Below are positions 24,367-32,715 of a stretch of DNA of 57,068 nt, piece by piece (within the stretch, counting starts at the first letter, position 1; every line of letters begins with the position of its first letter). Source of the stretch: DAIDKA01 sp049792815 (GTDB lineage Bacteria > Pseudomonadota > Gammaproteobacteria > Steroidobacterales > Steroidobacteraceae); the NCBI GenBank assembly GCA_049792815.1, contig JBARBG010000171.1, positions 1 through 57,068 on the forward strand, read 5' to 3'. The translations under genes and the position numbers were made by a program. The notes under the pieces are model-generated. The model had not been told where the DNA came from. It ran no database searches and was given only the letters and a program-made list of their open reading frames with translations.

Positions 24367-25008
24367 ATGGCGGATTTGACGGCTCACGGTTCTGCAGATT
24401 TTGGCCCCGACGGCGGGGAAGTGGATGACGGCCGACGCAAGTTCCTGCTGCGGGCCACGATTGGCATGGGCGCCGCCGGTGTGGCTTTTGCCGCCACCCC
24501 ATTCATCGAATCCTGGCTGCCCTCGGAGCGCGCCCGCGCCCAGGGCGGACCCACGGAAGTGGACTTGTCCAAGATCGAGCCCGGGCAGATGCTCATCACC
24601 ATCTGGCGCCGCCAACCCATGTACGTGGTGCACCGGACGCCGGCAATGATGGCGCTCTTGGGCAATCACGATGATCAGCTCAAGGATGCCAAGTCGGAGG
24701 ATTCCGACCAGCCGGCGTACTGCAAGAATCCCATCCGTTCGCGCAGCGCCGAGTACCTGGTGCTCAGGGGCATTTGCACGCACCTGGGGTGCCTGCCCAA
24801 GCAGCACTTCGCTGCCGGGGATCCGGAGCTTGCGGCGACCTGGCCGGGCGGCTGGCTGTGTCCCTGCCATGGCTCGCGCTTCGACATGGCGGGACGCGTA
24901 TTTGACGGGTCACCGGCCTCGGTCAACCTGGTCATTCCGCCTTATTCCTACCCCACCCCCACGCGCCTGGTCATTGGCGAGGATGAGACCACGGGCACTG
25001 CGGCTTAA
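24367..25008 (+). CDS. petA: Rieske iron-sulfur protein (ubiquinol-cytochrome c reductase type), isolated
   Basis: A 213-residue Rieske protein. A twin-arginine-like start (DDGRRKFLLRATIGMG) leads into one membrane anchor and AATPFIESW. The cluster ligands are in CTHLGC and CPCHGSRFD, with the disulfide cysteines expected in the family. GSPASVNL and IPPYSY follow. It normally belongs to the cytochrome bc1 complex, oxidising ubiquinol. No cytochrome b or c1 gene lies nearby: upstream is cstA-ybdD and downstream a convergent asd. The ATG at 24367 is used because the ORF upstream starts with a GTG inside the ybdD stop region. The final four bases TTAA are shared with the convergent asd. Confidence 0.92.
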   Translation: MADLTAHGSADFGPDGGEVDDGRRKFLLRATIGMGAAGVAFAATPFIESWLPSERARAQGGPTEVDLSKIEPGQMLITIWRRQPMYVVHRTPAMMALLGNHDDQLKDAKSEDSDQPAYCKNPIRSRSAEYLVLRGICTHLGCLPKQHFAAGDPELAATWPGGWLCPCHGSRFDMAGRVFDGSPASVNLVIPPYSYPTPTRLVIGEDETTGTAA

Positions 25009-26084
25009 CGCGCGGCGGCCCGCAACCGTACCCACGCTTCGGCGATCTGCACGGCATTCAGCGCCGCGCCCTTGAGCAGTTGATCGCCCGCGCAGAACAG
25101 GGCGATGGAACGACCCGACGGATCGCTCAGGTCCTGGCGGATCCGACCCACCAGCACGTCATCCTGGCCCGAGGCATCCTTGGGCATGGGGAAGTAGTTC
25201 TTGGCCGGATCATCCACCAGCTTCACGCCCGGGGCCTGCTGCAGCCACTCGCGCACCTGCGCCGGGGTGATCGGGCGCTCGCACTCGAAGGTCACCGCGA
25301 TGCTATGCGCGCGCAGCACCGGGACGCGTACGCAGGTGGCACTGATGCGCATATTCGGCTCGCCGAAGATCTTGCGCGTCTCCTGAATGACCTTGGTCTC
25401 CTCGCCGTTGTAGCCGGTCGCCAGATCCACGTCGCTGTTGTGGCTGAAGACATTGAAGGCGTAGGGGTGCGGCAGGATTTTCTGCTGGAACGGCCGACCC
25501 TCCAGATGGGCACGCGTGGCTTCCAGCAGCTCTTCCATGGCGGCCGCGCCGGCTCCGGATGCCGCCTGGTAGGTGCTGATGATCAGCCGCCGGATGGGGT
25601 TGTGCTGATGGATGGGCCACAGCGGAACGATGGAAATGATCGCCGAGCAGTTGGGATTGGCGATCACCCCCTGGTGCTCGGCTATCCCCTGGGGATTGAT
25701 CTCCGGCACCACCAGCGGCACCTGCGCGTCCATGCGGAAGGCCGAGGAATTGTCGATGACCACGGCACCGGCGCGCACGGCGAGGGGCGCGAAGCGCTTG
25801 GAGATGCTGCTGCCGGCGGAAAACAAGGCGATGGCCACGCCCTCGAAGCTGGCTTCAGTCAGTTCCTGGATGGGCACGTCCTGACCGCGGAACTTCTGGG
25901 TCTTGCCCGCCGAACGGGCCGAGGCCAGCAGGCGCAGTTCGCGGACCGGGAAGTTGCGCTGTTCCAGGCAACGCGCCATTTCAGCGCCAACCGCTCCGGT
26001 GGCGCCGACAACGGCCACGACATAGGCGGGGGCCGGCGCGGGGGCGGCGCGCAATGCATCGGTCTGACTGGCTGAGGAGGGCAT
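25005..26084 (-). CDS. asd: Aspartate-semialdehyde dehydrogenase
   Basis: A 359-residue NADP-dependent enzyme, reducing aspartyl phosphate to aspartate semialdehyde for Lys, Met, Thr and cell-wall diaminopimelate synthesis. Motifs visible are VAVVGATGAVGAEMARCL, LLASARSAGK, FSAGSSISKRFAP, VIDNSSAFRMD, the catalytic Cys in IANPNCSAI, YQAASGAGAAAM and a final KGAALNAVQIAE. The start at 26084 has GGAG seven bases upstream and about 20 extra residues before the Rossmann fold. The gene follows a terminator, so it has its own promoter. Confidence 0.96.
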   Translation of the reverse strand: MPSSASQTDALRAAPAPAPAYVVAVVGATGAVGAEMARCLEQRNFPVRELRLLASARSAGKTQKFRGQDVPIQELTEASFEGVAIALFSAGSSISKRFAPLAVRAGAVVIDNSSAFRMDAQVPLVVPEINPQGIAEHQGVIANPNCSAIISIVPLWPIHQHNPIRRLIISTYQAASGAGAAAMEELLEATRAHLEGRPFQQKILPHPYAFNVFSHNSDVDLATGYNGEETKVIQETRKIFGEPNMRISATCVRVPVLRAHSIAVTFECERPITPAQVREWLQQAPGVKLVDDPAKNYFPMPKDASGQDDVLVGRIRQDLSDPSGRSIALFCAGDQLLKGAALNAVQIAEAWVRLRAAAR

Positions 26085-26101
26085 GGAAGGGCTCCGGAAA
26101 C

Positions 26102-26126
26102 GAAAAGGCCCCGCACTGGCGGGGCC
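26102..26126 (-). terminator. Intrinsic terminator after the zinc-ribbon gene
   Basis: GGCCCCGC (26107-26114) and GCGGGGCC (26119-26126) form a perfect 8-bp stem with loop ACTG. Read on the minus strand it is followed by TTTTCG. It lies 20 bp past the zinc-ribbon stop and before asd. Confidence 0.8.
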
Positions 26127-26146
26127 TGCGGGAAGATCAAACCACG

Positions 26147-26377
26147 TCAGGCGCTGGTGCGTAGGGTCACGGCCGGCTCCTGCACCGCCGCCACGTGGGC
26201 ACGTTTGCGACGCACGCGCGGCGTATTGTCCGCGAGCTTGCGGATGCTGGTGCCGCTGGGCGGCGAAACGATCAGCTGGAACGAAATGGCGGTGCTGCCA
26301 CATGCCGGACAGCGACTGGCCCATGACGGGCACTCGCGCTCACATGCTCCACAGACTCTTGCGTGCTGGATTGCCAT
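26147..26377 (-). CDS. Small zinc-ribbon protein
   Basis: A 76-residue protein with two Cys-x2-Cys knuckles (Cys9/Cys12 in CGAC and Cys23/Cys26 in CPAC), the layout of a zinc-ribbon or rubredoxin-like domain. The rest is basic and probably disordered (RVRRKRAHVAAV). AGGAG lies nine bases before the ATG. Function is unknown. Such short ribbons often bind nucleic acid or protein partners. It stands between modA and asd with its own terminator. Confidence 0.75.
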   Translation of the reverse strand: MAIQHARVCGACERECPSWASRCPACGSTAISFQLIVSPPSGTSIRKLADNTPRVRRKRAHVAAVQEPAVTLRTSA

Positions 26378-26472
26378 TGCCGGAATCTCCTGGGGGGCGC
26401 AAGTGTAGCCGATCACATGGCCAGCGACGAGCCTTGGCGCAAGCCTTGGCGCGGAAAATACCCTTGACCGCA

Positions 26473-27276
26473 CTATTTTGGGGCGGAATCGAAGCCGTAC
26501 CTCGCAAAGATCGCCTGGGCGGTGGGCGATAACAGGAATTTGACGAAATCTGCCGCGCCGTCGCGCGGATGGGCGGTGGTCGCGACGGGGTAAATAATGG
26601 GCTCGTGGGAGCTTGCGGGGAACTCGGCCACGATGCGCACCTTTTTCTCTACCAAGGCGTCGGTGCGGTACACGATGCCCAGCGGGGCCTCGCCGCGGGC
26701 CACCAGCGCCAGCGCCGCGCGCACATTGTCGGCGGGCGCGACCTGGTCCTGGACCTCGCTCCACACCCCGAGGTTGGTCAGCGCACGCTTGGCGTACTTG
26801 CCCACGGGTACCGAGTCCGGATTGCCGGTCGCCAGGCGCCCGGTGCCCAGCAGTTTCGCCAGGGCAAAGTGAGGTTTGATCCTGATGGTCACGGTGCTGT
26901 CCGCCGGACTGATGAGCACCAGGCGATTGCCCAGCACATTGCGGCGGCTGGCAGTGTCGATGAGCTTGCGGGTCTGCAGATAGTCCATCCAGTCCGTGTC
27001 GGCGGACATGAAGACATCCGCCGGCGCGCCCGCCTCGACCTGCCGGGCGAGCGCCGAACTTGCCGCATACGACAGCTTCACGCCCTGGTGCGTGGCGGCG
27101 GTGAAGGCGGGGCCGATTTCATTCAGTGCGTCGGTGAGCGAGGAGGCCGCCAGCACCACCAGGTCAGGTGCCGCGCTGCCCCCCTGGGCAGCGCCGAGGT
27201 CGGGTCGCGCGACCAGGCCCGTGAGCAGCAGGGTGGCAAGAAGTGCTCGGCGGGTCATTGGCGGCTGGTGGCTCAT
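26473..27276 (-). CDS. modA: Molybdate ABC transporter substrate-binding protein (first copy)
   Basis: A 267-residue periplasmic oxyanion-binding protein. The N-terminal Arg-Arg and hydrophobic segment (MTRRALLATLLLTGLVA) form a signal peptide. The mature part begins LVVLAASSLTDALNEI with the anion-binding Ser pair, then SYAASSALARQVEAGAPADVFMSAD, ENP-like GNPDSVPVGKYA and IVYRTDA. These are typical ModA features. It captures molybdate (possibly tungstate) and delivers it to ModB/ModC. The start is uncertain between 27276 and 27258. It is divergent from the ModE-type regulator with a ModE-like site between them, and is separated from modB/modC by that regulator. Confidence 0.93.
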   Translation of the reverse strand: MSHQPPMTRRALLATLLLTGLVARPDLGAAQGGSAAPDLVVLAASSLTDALNEIGPAFTAATHQGVKLSYAASSALARQVEAGAPADVFMSADTDWMDYLQTRKLIDTASRRNVLGNRLVLISPADSTVTIRIKPHFALAKLLGTGRLATGNPDSVPVGKYAKRALTNLGVWSEVQDQVAPADNVRAALALVARGEAPLGIVYRTDALVEKKVRIVAEFPASSHEPIIYPVATTAHPRDGAADFVKFLLSPTAQAIFARYGFDSAPK

Positions 27277-27299
27277 GATCGATGTCGGGCCGTGCAACG

Positions 27300-27323
27300 C
27301 GCTATAGCGCCTGGAACATAACG
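27300..27323. promoter_or_regulatory. Putative ModE operator between modA and the ModE-type regulator
   Basis: CGCTATAG, eight bases, then ACATAACG. This has the same layout and almost the same right half as the well-known E. coli modA ModE site (CGTTATAT, eight bases, ACATAACG), which I recall rather than searched. Its position in the divergent modA/modE gap supports molybdate-responsive repression. Confidence 0.7.
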
Positions 27324-27370
27324 ATAGGGTACCGGTACGGGCCGCGCAAGCCGCAAGCTACAATGACCCC

Positions 27371-27811
27371 ATGAACTCTCCTGCCGCGACAGTTGGCGTG
27401 CGCCTGCGCATCGATATCGGTCCTGACTGTTCCATCGGACCGGGCAAGATCGCGCTGCTGGAACAGATCGAGCGCAGCGGCTCCCTGTCCGAGGCCGCGC
27501 GGGTGTTGAAGATGAGTTACCGGCGCGCCTGGCTGCTGCTGGAAGATCTGAACCGGACGCTGGGTCAGCCGGTGACCACGGCCAGCGTGGGCGGTGCAGG
27601 CGGCGGCGGCGCACACATCACACCCTTCGGCCGGCATGTCGCCGCGGCGTTTCGGGAAATCGAGACGGCCGCGGTCAGCGCCGCTTCCCAGAAGCTCGAG
27701 TGGTTGCTGCAGTCCGGCGTGTCGCCGGAGGCCGCGCCGGTGGCGCCGCGGCGGGCCGTGACCCGTTCGCTTACCGCGAAAACACGTGGCCGCGCAAGGA
27801 AACAGCCTTGA
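27371..27811 (+). CDS. ModE-type HTH regulator lacking the molybdate-binding TOBE domains
   Basis: A 146-residue protein matching the N-terminal winged helix-turn-helix of ModE. It contains IGPGKIALLEQIERSGSLSEAAR, the recognition segment MSYRRAWLLLEDLN, then a glycine-rich wing and TPFGRHVAAAFREIE. Full ModE is about 260 residues, with a C-terminal di-MOP domain that binds molybdate. That domain is absent here and the tail is basic (SLTAKTRGRARKQP). It may sense molybdate indirectly or act constitutively. It is divergent from modA and its last 41 bases overlap the convergent modC end. Confidence 0.85.
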   Translation: MNSPAATVGVRLRIDIGPDCSIGPGKIALLEQIERSGSLSEAARVLKMSYRRAWLLLEDLNRTLGQPVTTASVGGAGGGGAHITPFGRHVAAAFREIETAAVSAASQKLEWLLQSGVSPEAAPVAPRRAVTRSLTAKTRGRARKQP

Positions 27812-28859
27812 CCAGCACCCACGCGGGCTGACCCACCGCCAGCGCCAGGGCCGTGCGCGCCTCATCGGTGACGCGCACCATGAGCGTGACGCCGCCGGTA
27901 TCGGTAAACACCAGCCAGGCCCGCTCGCCGTCGCGTTCCAGTCGCGTGATGGTCCCCGCCAGACTGTTGCGCACGCTCAACCCGGCCGGTGGCCCGGTGG
28001 CCAGGATCAGATCGCGGGCCAGCAGCTGCACGCGCACCCGTTGACCGCGGCGCAGCTCCCCGGATTCCACCAGCAACTGCCCGGCGCCCACCCGAATCTG
28101 CGCCAGGCCGGAAGCTGGATCGACCTGCTCGGTCTGGCCTTCGACCACGGCCCCCAGGGATTCGGCGCCGACGATGGAACGCAGCGCCGCAGACTGACTC
28201 ATGGCAATCACGTCGCCGTGAGCGGCGACGGCGCCGTCCTCAAGCACCACCACCTCACCGGCGAGTCGCAGCACCTCCTCAAACTGATGGCTGACGAACA
28301 CCATGGGCAGGCTCAGGCGGTCGCGCAGATCCTCCAGGTACGGCAGCAGCTCCCCGCGCCGCGCAACATCGATTGAGGCCAGCGGTTCATCCAGCAGCAA
28401 CAGGCGCGGCTGCGCCAGCAGCGCGCGGCCGATGGCCACTCGCTGGCGTTCGCCCCCGGAGAGCCCCGCGGGACGCCGCGCGAGCAGCGACGCCAGGCCC
28501 AGCAATTCCACCACATCGTCGAACTTCAGGTTCGGGACGCGTCCACGCGCGCGGCGCGCGCCATAGCGCAAGTTGTCGCGCACCAGCAGGTGCGGGAACA
28601 GGCGCGCGTCCTGGAACACGTAGCCGATGCCGCGTTGCTCCGCGGGCACGTCGATGCCTTGCGCGGCATCGAAGAGCACCGTGTCACCGATACGGATATG
28701 GCCACGATCCGGCCGCAGCAACCCGGCGATCATGTGGATGGTGGTGGTCTTGCCGCAGCCTGAGCGGCCGAACAGCGCGGTGACTCCCGGCGTCGCGCTG
28801 CTGAAGGCCACCTGCGCCGTGAAGGCGCCGCGCTGCTTGCGCACATCGACGTCAAGCAT
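27771..28859 (-). CDS. modC: Molybdate ABC transporter ATP-binding protein
   Basis: A 362-residue ABC ATPase. Walker A is GRSGCGKTT at residues 31-39, followed by the Q-loop in GYVFQDARLFPHL, the signature LSGGERQRVAIGRAL, Walker B in LLLLDEPLAS and the switch His in FVSHQ. A C-terminal TOBE/MOP domain (about 295-355: SVRNSLAGTITRLE and VRVTDEARTALAL) is typical of ModC and may bind molybdate. The ATG at 28859 overlaps the end of modB by eight bases. An upstream extension of the frame is spurious. The 3' end overlaps the convergent ModE-type gene by 41 bp. Confidence 0.95.
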   Translation of the reverse strand: MLDVDVRKQRGAFTAQVAFSSATPGVTALFGRSGCGKTTTIHMIAGLLRPDRGHIRIGDTVLFDAAQGIDVPAEQRGIGYVFQDARLFPHLLVRDNLRYGARRARGRVPNLKFDDVVELLGLASLLARRPAGLSGGERQRVAIGRALLAQPRLLLLDEPLASIDVARRGELLPYLEDLRDRLSLPMVFVSHQFEEVLRLAGEVVVLEDGAVAAHGDVIAMSQSAALRSIVGAESLGAVVEGQTEQVDPASGLAQIRVGAGQLLVESGELRRGQRVRVQLLARDLILATGPPAGLSVRNSLAGTITRLERDGERAWLVFTDTGGVTLMVRVTDEARTALALAVGQPAWVLVKAVSLRGHVFSR

Positions 28860-29553
28860 TGTGGCTCCCGCGGCCCAGCCGGTTGCGCAAGGTTCGCGAC
28901 AGCCACTCTGACAGCACCAGGCCGGTGAGCCCGAGTGCGAAGGAGGTGATGGCCAGACGCGCCGCGGTGGCATCGCCATCGGGCACCTGCAGCGCGGTGT
29001 ACAGGGCCAGCGGCAGCGTGCGGGTCACGCCCGGAATGTTCGAAACGAAGGTGATCACGGCGCCGAATTCGCCCAGGCCCGCCGCGAAGGCCGTGACGGC
29101 GCCGGCCAGGACGCCGGGCAGCATCAGCGGCAGGGTGATGCTGAAGAAGCGGTCAAGGGGACCCGCGCCCAGCGTCCGGGCCGCCTCCTCGAGGCCCAAG
29201 TCGATCCCCTCCAGCGTCAGGCGTATGGCGCGAACCATCAGGGGGAAAGTCATCACCGCCACCGCCAGCACCGTGCCGGCGGTGGTGAAAATCAGGTGCA
29301 CGCCGAAGCTTCGTTGCAGCCAGCCGCCGATCGGGCCACGCGCCCCGAACAGAATCAGCAGCAGATAACCGGTCAGCACCGGCGGCAACACCAGCGGCAG
29401 GTGCACGAAGGCGTCCAGCAAGGTGCGCCCGGGAAAGCGTCGTCGCACCAGCACCCAGGCCACGGCCGTGGCCACGGGCAGATTCCACAGCAGGCTCCAC
29501 AGCGCGACCTCCAGGCTCAGGCGCACGGCCTGCCATTCATCAGCGCTGAGCAC
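28852..29553 (-). CDS. modB: Molybdate ABC transporter permease
   Basis: A 233-residue inner-membrane permease with five or six hydrophobic helices. The EAA-type loop is seen around EEAARTLGAGPLDRFFSITLPLMLPG, and typical ModB text includes LPLVLPPVLTGYLLL and GLGEFGAVITFVSNIPG. It forms the membrane channel for ModA/ModC. The likely start is the GTG at 29553, which shares its first base with the TAG stop of the HAD gene. The ORF upstream has a cysteine-rich leader that is unlikely to be real. Order on the minus strand is SDR, HAD, modB, modC. Confidence 0.93.
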   Translation of the reverse strand: MLSADEWQAVRLSLEVALWSLLWNLPVATAVAWVLVRRRFPGRTLLDAFVHLPLVLPPVLTGYLLLILFGARGPIGGWLQRSFGVHLIFTTAGTVLAVAVMTFPLMVRAIRLTLEGIDLGLEEAARTLGAGPLDRFFSITLPLMLPGVLAGAVTAFAAGLGEFGAVITFVSNIPGVTRTLPLALYTALQVPDGDATAARLAITSFALGLTGLVLSEWLSRTLRNRLGRGSHNA

Positions 29554-30224
29554 TAGGCACCCAGCAAGTCGCGGGCATCGTAGTCCAGCAGCTCGGCAAT
29601 GCACTCGATGGTGACATCCGCCGGCGCGAAGCCGGCGATGGCGGCGGTGTCGTGCGCATAGTGTCCCTGGCGCGGGAACACGGTGGTGACTTTGTCCTGC
29701 CAGTGGCTGCGCAGCGCATCCAGGATGCGCAGCTTGTCATCGATCATGACGTAGTGTCGGGCCGGATAGCGCTGCTCGACGGCCTCAAGCATCTGTTCCT
29801 TGTGGACGTAGATGAGCACCCGTCCTGCGACCGCGTCCCAGATGCCGGATCGCTGGATCTTGCGCGGCTGGAACACCACATCGCCGTCGGACAGGATGAC
29901 AGTCTCACCCAGGCGCTGCAGGTGGGCCAGCACCTGCAGCGCCTGCGGATACAGGCGCTGCCCGAAGGGGTAATCAATGAGGTAGCTGGACATGCCCAGC
30001 AGGCCCTGTGCATCAAGATGCTCGAGCCGGTACTGCTGCAGGGCGCCCAGGTAGTCGACATAGCCGAGTCGGGCGCGGACGGTTTCCAGGATCTGTGAGT
30101 AGCGCTCGCGGCTGGCCTCACCGTATTCGGTGGCGATGTGCTGCATCAGGTCACTGATGAGCCGGTCATTGTCGAGCAGGGTGTTGTCGACATCGACCAG
30201 GAAGACAACGGCGTGCGTAGCCAT
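29553..30224 (-). CDS. HAD-family hydrolase
   Basis: A 223-residue haloacid dehalogenase-superfamily protein. Motif I is DVDNTLLDND, motif II SDGD, and motif III/IV contain MIDDKLRILDAL. It is probably a phosphatase acting on a small phosphorylated metabolite. The ATG follows the SDR stop by three bases, and its own TAG touches the modB GTG. This places it in one transcript with the SDR and modBC. Why a HAD enzyme travels with molybdate transport is unclear. Confidence 0.82.
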   Translation of the reverse strand: MATHAVVFLVDVDNTLLDNDRLISDLMQHIATEYGEASRERYSQILETVRARLGYVDYLGALQQYRLEHLDAQGLLGMSSYLIDYPFGQRLYPQALQVLAHLQRLGETVILSDGDVVFQPRKIQRSGIWDAVAGRVLIYVHKEQMLEAVEQRYPARHYVMIDDKLRILDALRSHWQDKVTTVFPRQGHYAHDTAAIAGFAPADVTIECIAELLDYDARDLLGA

Positions 30225-30227
30225 TAC

Positions 30228-31121
30228 CTAGGCCTGACTCTCGTACACCGCGTTCGACAGCAGCCAGCGGGCCGAGTTGGCGCGCGCCTCGTTGAGCGGC
30301 TCATCGGGGATTGAGCCCAGCAGCAGTGCACTGCGCGCCGTCAGCACGTCACGGAATTCCGGGTGACTGATGATGTACAGGCGATTGTGGCGGATGCCCT
30401 CCAATACATAGCCGGCCGCGGTGACGGCATCCATGGCGTGCAGCATGAACTCCGGTGGTGGTGCACCCTGTTCCTTGCCGGGCGCGGCATAGCCGGAGTC
30501 CGCAAGTTCGGCCGGGCGGCTGCGGGCGCTGTCGCCGATATTGGACTTCACCGGCCCCGGGCAGTACACCGAGACGCCGATGGGTCGGCCCACCATGTCG
30601 GTGCGCAGCGCCTCTGTCAGGCCGACCACCGCGAACTTTGAGGTGGCGTACAGGCCAGCGGAACCCAGCGCCGCGATGCCGCCGATGGAGGACACGTTCA
30701 CAATGTGCCCCGGCAGGCCCGCGGCCAGCATGCGCGGCAGGAAGATCTGCAGGCCATTGATGACACCGCCGACATTGACGCTCATGACCCAGTCCCAGTC
30801 GGCGAAGGTGGCATGCTCAATCAGGCCGTGCACGCCCACACCGGCATTGTTGATGAGCACCTGCACCGGACCACCCAGCACCCGCTGCGCTTCATCCGCC
30901 GCCTCGCGGAAGCCGCTGCGGTCGGTGACATCCAGCGGGATGGCATGCACGCGCTGGCCGGGATGCTGGCGGAAATACTCCAGGGCCTCATCACGGTGCC
31001 GCGCCTGCCGATAGGTGAAGGCGACCTTCATGTCCGCCCCGGCGAGAACCTTGACCAGCCCCAGGCCGATGCCGCTGCTGCCGCCGGTCACGAACGCGAT
31101 TTTGCCGCCCAGGTCCTGCAT
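30228..31121 (-). CDS. Short-chain dehydrogenase/reductase (SDR)
   Basis: A 297-residue classical SDR. It starts MQDLGGKIAFVTGGSSGIG, with NNAG, the catalytic Ser in VNVSSIGG and Tyr-Ala-Thr-Ser-Lys following. A long C-terminal part contains YIISHPEFRDVL. It reduces or oxidises a carbonyl/alcohol pair with NAD(P)H. GGGGAAG lies about nine bases before the ATG at 31121. The ORF upstream to 31250 adds non-family sequence and was rejected. It is first in the SDR-HAD-modBC unit and divergent from the REC-EAL gene across 231 bp, where no gene was seen. Confidence 0.88.
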   Translation of the reverse strand: MQDLGGKIAFVTGGSSGIGLGLVKVLAGADMKVAFTYRQARHRDEALEYFRQHPGQRVHAIPLDVTDRSGFREAADEAQRVLGGPVQVLINNAGVGVHGLIEHATFADWDWVMSVNVGGVINGLQIFLPRMLAAGLPGHIVNVSSIGGIAALGSAGLYATSKFAVVGLTEALRTDMVGRPIGVSVYCPGPVKSNIGDSARSRPAELADSGYAAPGKEQGAPPPEFMLHAMDAVTAAGYVLEGIRHNRLYIISHPEFRDVLTARSALLLGSIPDEPLNEARANSARWLLSNAVYESQA

Positions 31122-31352
31122 ATCCTTCACTTCCCCTACATCGTTACCGTCGGCCCAGCTTCGCGCCTCGGGCGTACCGAGGCAAGGCAGGCGCCCTGTG
31201 ATAGCGGTCGCATTCGCTGTCCGACCAGTGGCCATGCCGCAACGCGCCACGGATTACCTCGGGTACGGAGTGTGAACCGTGACCAATGTTCAGCGGCAGC
31301 GGGCCGGTAAGCTTGCACCAATACGGATATAAGCTGAGACATATTCTGGGCC

Positions 31353-32609
31353 ATGGATGGATTTGCCCCAACTGCTGACACCCTGCCGGCGATCCGGTCG
31401 GTGCTGCTTGTCGATGACAGCGCGGCACAGCGTGCCTATGCCGTGGCCCTGTGCCAGGAATTGGGTATCAAAGAGATCCGCGAGGCCAGCAATGGCCTGG
31501 AAGCCCTGGCCTTGCTCGCGTCTCTTCCCACCCCGCCTGATCTGCTCATCGTCGACCTGGAAATGCCCACCATGGACGGGCCGGAACTGCTGACCCGGTT
31601 GCGTGAGCGCGGGGTCGAGTCACCCATCATCGTTGCCTCCTCGCGTGAGCGCGCCCTGCTGCATTCGGTTCAGGACATGGGCAACACCATGGGGCTGTGC
31701 CTGATCGGCGGACTGCAGAAGCCGCTGCGCCTGGAGTCGTTGAGCGCCATCCTTCGCAACTGGGACAGTGTCGCGGACCGGCGCAAGCAGGCCGCGCACG
31801 CTCTGCCCATCGATCCGGAAGCCTTACGCACCGGCATCGATCGCGGCGAGATCGTGGTGCATTACCAGCCGCAGATCGCCGTGACGACCGGGAATGTGCA
31901 CGGTGTTGAAGCGCTGGCCCGCTGGAACCATCCGACGCTGGGCCTGATCCAGCCGGACCAGTTCATTCCCATGGCCGAGCAGCAAGGGCTCATCCACAAG
32001 CTCACCCTGCAGGTCATGAACGAGGCGCTGTTGCAGGCCGCCACCTGGAATGCACATGGCCTGGACCTCGCGGTGGCCATCAACCTCTCGCCCACGCTGC
32101 TGGAGAGCCCGAATCTGCTGCAGGAGATCTCAGGCCTGCAGCAGGCCTATGGGCTGCGCGCCGAGCAGGTGGTCCTGGAGATCACCGAAACCTCACTGTT
32201 GCGCGACCTGTCGGTGGCGCTGGCGGTGCTCACCCGCCTGCGGCTGCGCGGCTTCGGATTGTCGCTGGATGATTACGGCACCGGGTTTTCCTCGATGCAG
32301 CAGCTGGCGCGCATTCCCTTCACGGAACTTAAGATCGACCGCTCCTTCGTGCACGGCGTGCATGAGCGCGAAAGCGTCCAGGTCATGCTGCGCTCGGCCT
32401 TGGAAATGGCCATGCGGCTGGGTCTGAACACCGTCGCCGAAGGCGTCGAGTCCCTGCAGGACTGGTGGCTGCTGCAGGAATACGGCTGCATGTTCGTGCA
32501 GGGCTGGCTGTTGTCCAAGGCCATGCCGGCCGGCGAAGTCATGAACTGGATCCAGTCGCACGAGGGTCGCAAGCCGGGCTTGCGACCGCAGGGCGCGGCA
32601 GCGGTCTAG
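31353..32609 (+). CDS. Response regulator with EAL cyclic-di-GMP phosphodiesterase domain
   Basis: A 418-residue two-domain protein. The receiver domain (about 15-135) has the acidic pair Asp21-Asp22, phospho-acceptor Asp68 in IVDLEMP and the conserved Lys in GGLQKPL. The EAL domain (about 155-405) has GVEALARW, NLSP, LEITETSLL, LDDYGTGFSS, KIDRSFV and TVAEGVES, so the metal and catalytic residues for c-di-GMP hydrolysis appear intact. No partner kinase gene is nearby. It would lower c-di-GMP when phosphorylated. It is followed by a structured leader and two heme-motif surface proteins. Confidence 0.93.
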   Translation: MDGFAPTADTLPAIRSVLLVDDSAAQRAYAVALCQELGIKEIREASNGLEALALLASLPTPPDLLIVDLEMPTMDGPELLTRLRERGVESPIIVASSRERALLHSVQDMGNTMGLCLIGGLQKPLRLESLSAILRNWDSVADRRKQAAHALPIDPEALRTGIDRGEIVVHYQPQIAVTTGNVHGVEALARWNHPTLGLIQPDQFIPMAEQQGLIHKLTLQVMNEALLQAATWNAHGLDLAVAINLSPTLLESPNLLQEISGLQQAYGLRAEQVVLEITETSLLRDLSVALAVLTRLRLRGFGLSLDDYGTGFSSMQQLARIPFTELKIDRSFVHGVHERESVQVMLRSALEMAMRLGLNTVAEGVESLQDWWLLQEYGCMFVQGWLLSKAMPAGEVMNWIQSHEGRKPGLRPQGAAAV

Positions 32610-32659
32610 ACATTCCCTGTCGACCGGTTCAACGCGCCGGCAAATAAAAAATCTCGTCA

Positions 32660-32715
32660 CGGGCGAAACCCGCGCGGGCCGCCGGGCCACTTACGCACGA
32701 ACGCAGCATCGTGCG
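32660..32715 (+). promoter_or_regulatory. Structured leader before the cytochrome-like lipoprotein gene
   Basis: The 117-bp gap contains a small hairpin (GGG at 32661-32663 with CCC at 32669-32671 around CGAAA). It also contains self-pairing GGCC repeats and a 7-bp hairpin (CGCACGA at 32694-32700 with TCGTGCG at 32709-32715). The last stem ends next to the GAGG ribosome-binding site. It does not show the conserved core of a c-di-GMP-I riboswitch. Function is unknown. Confidence 0.35.
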
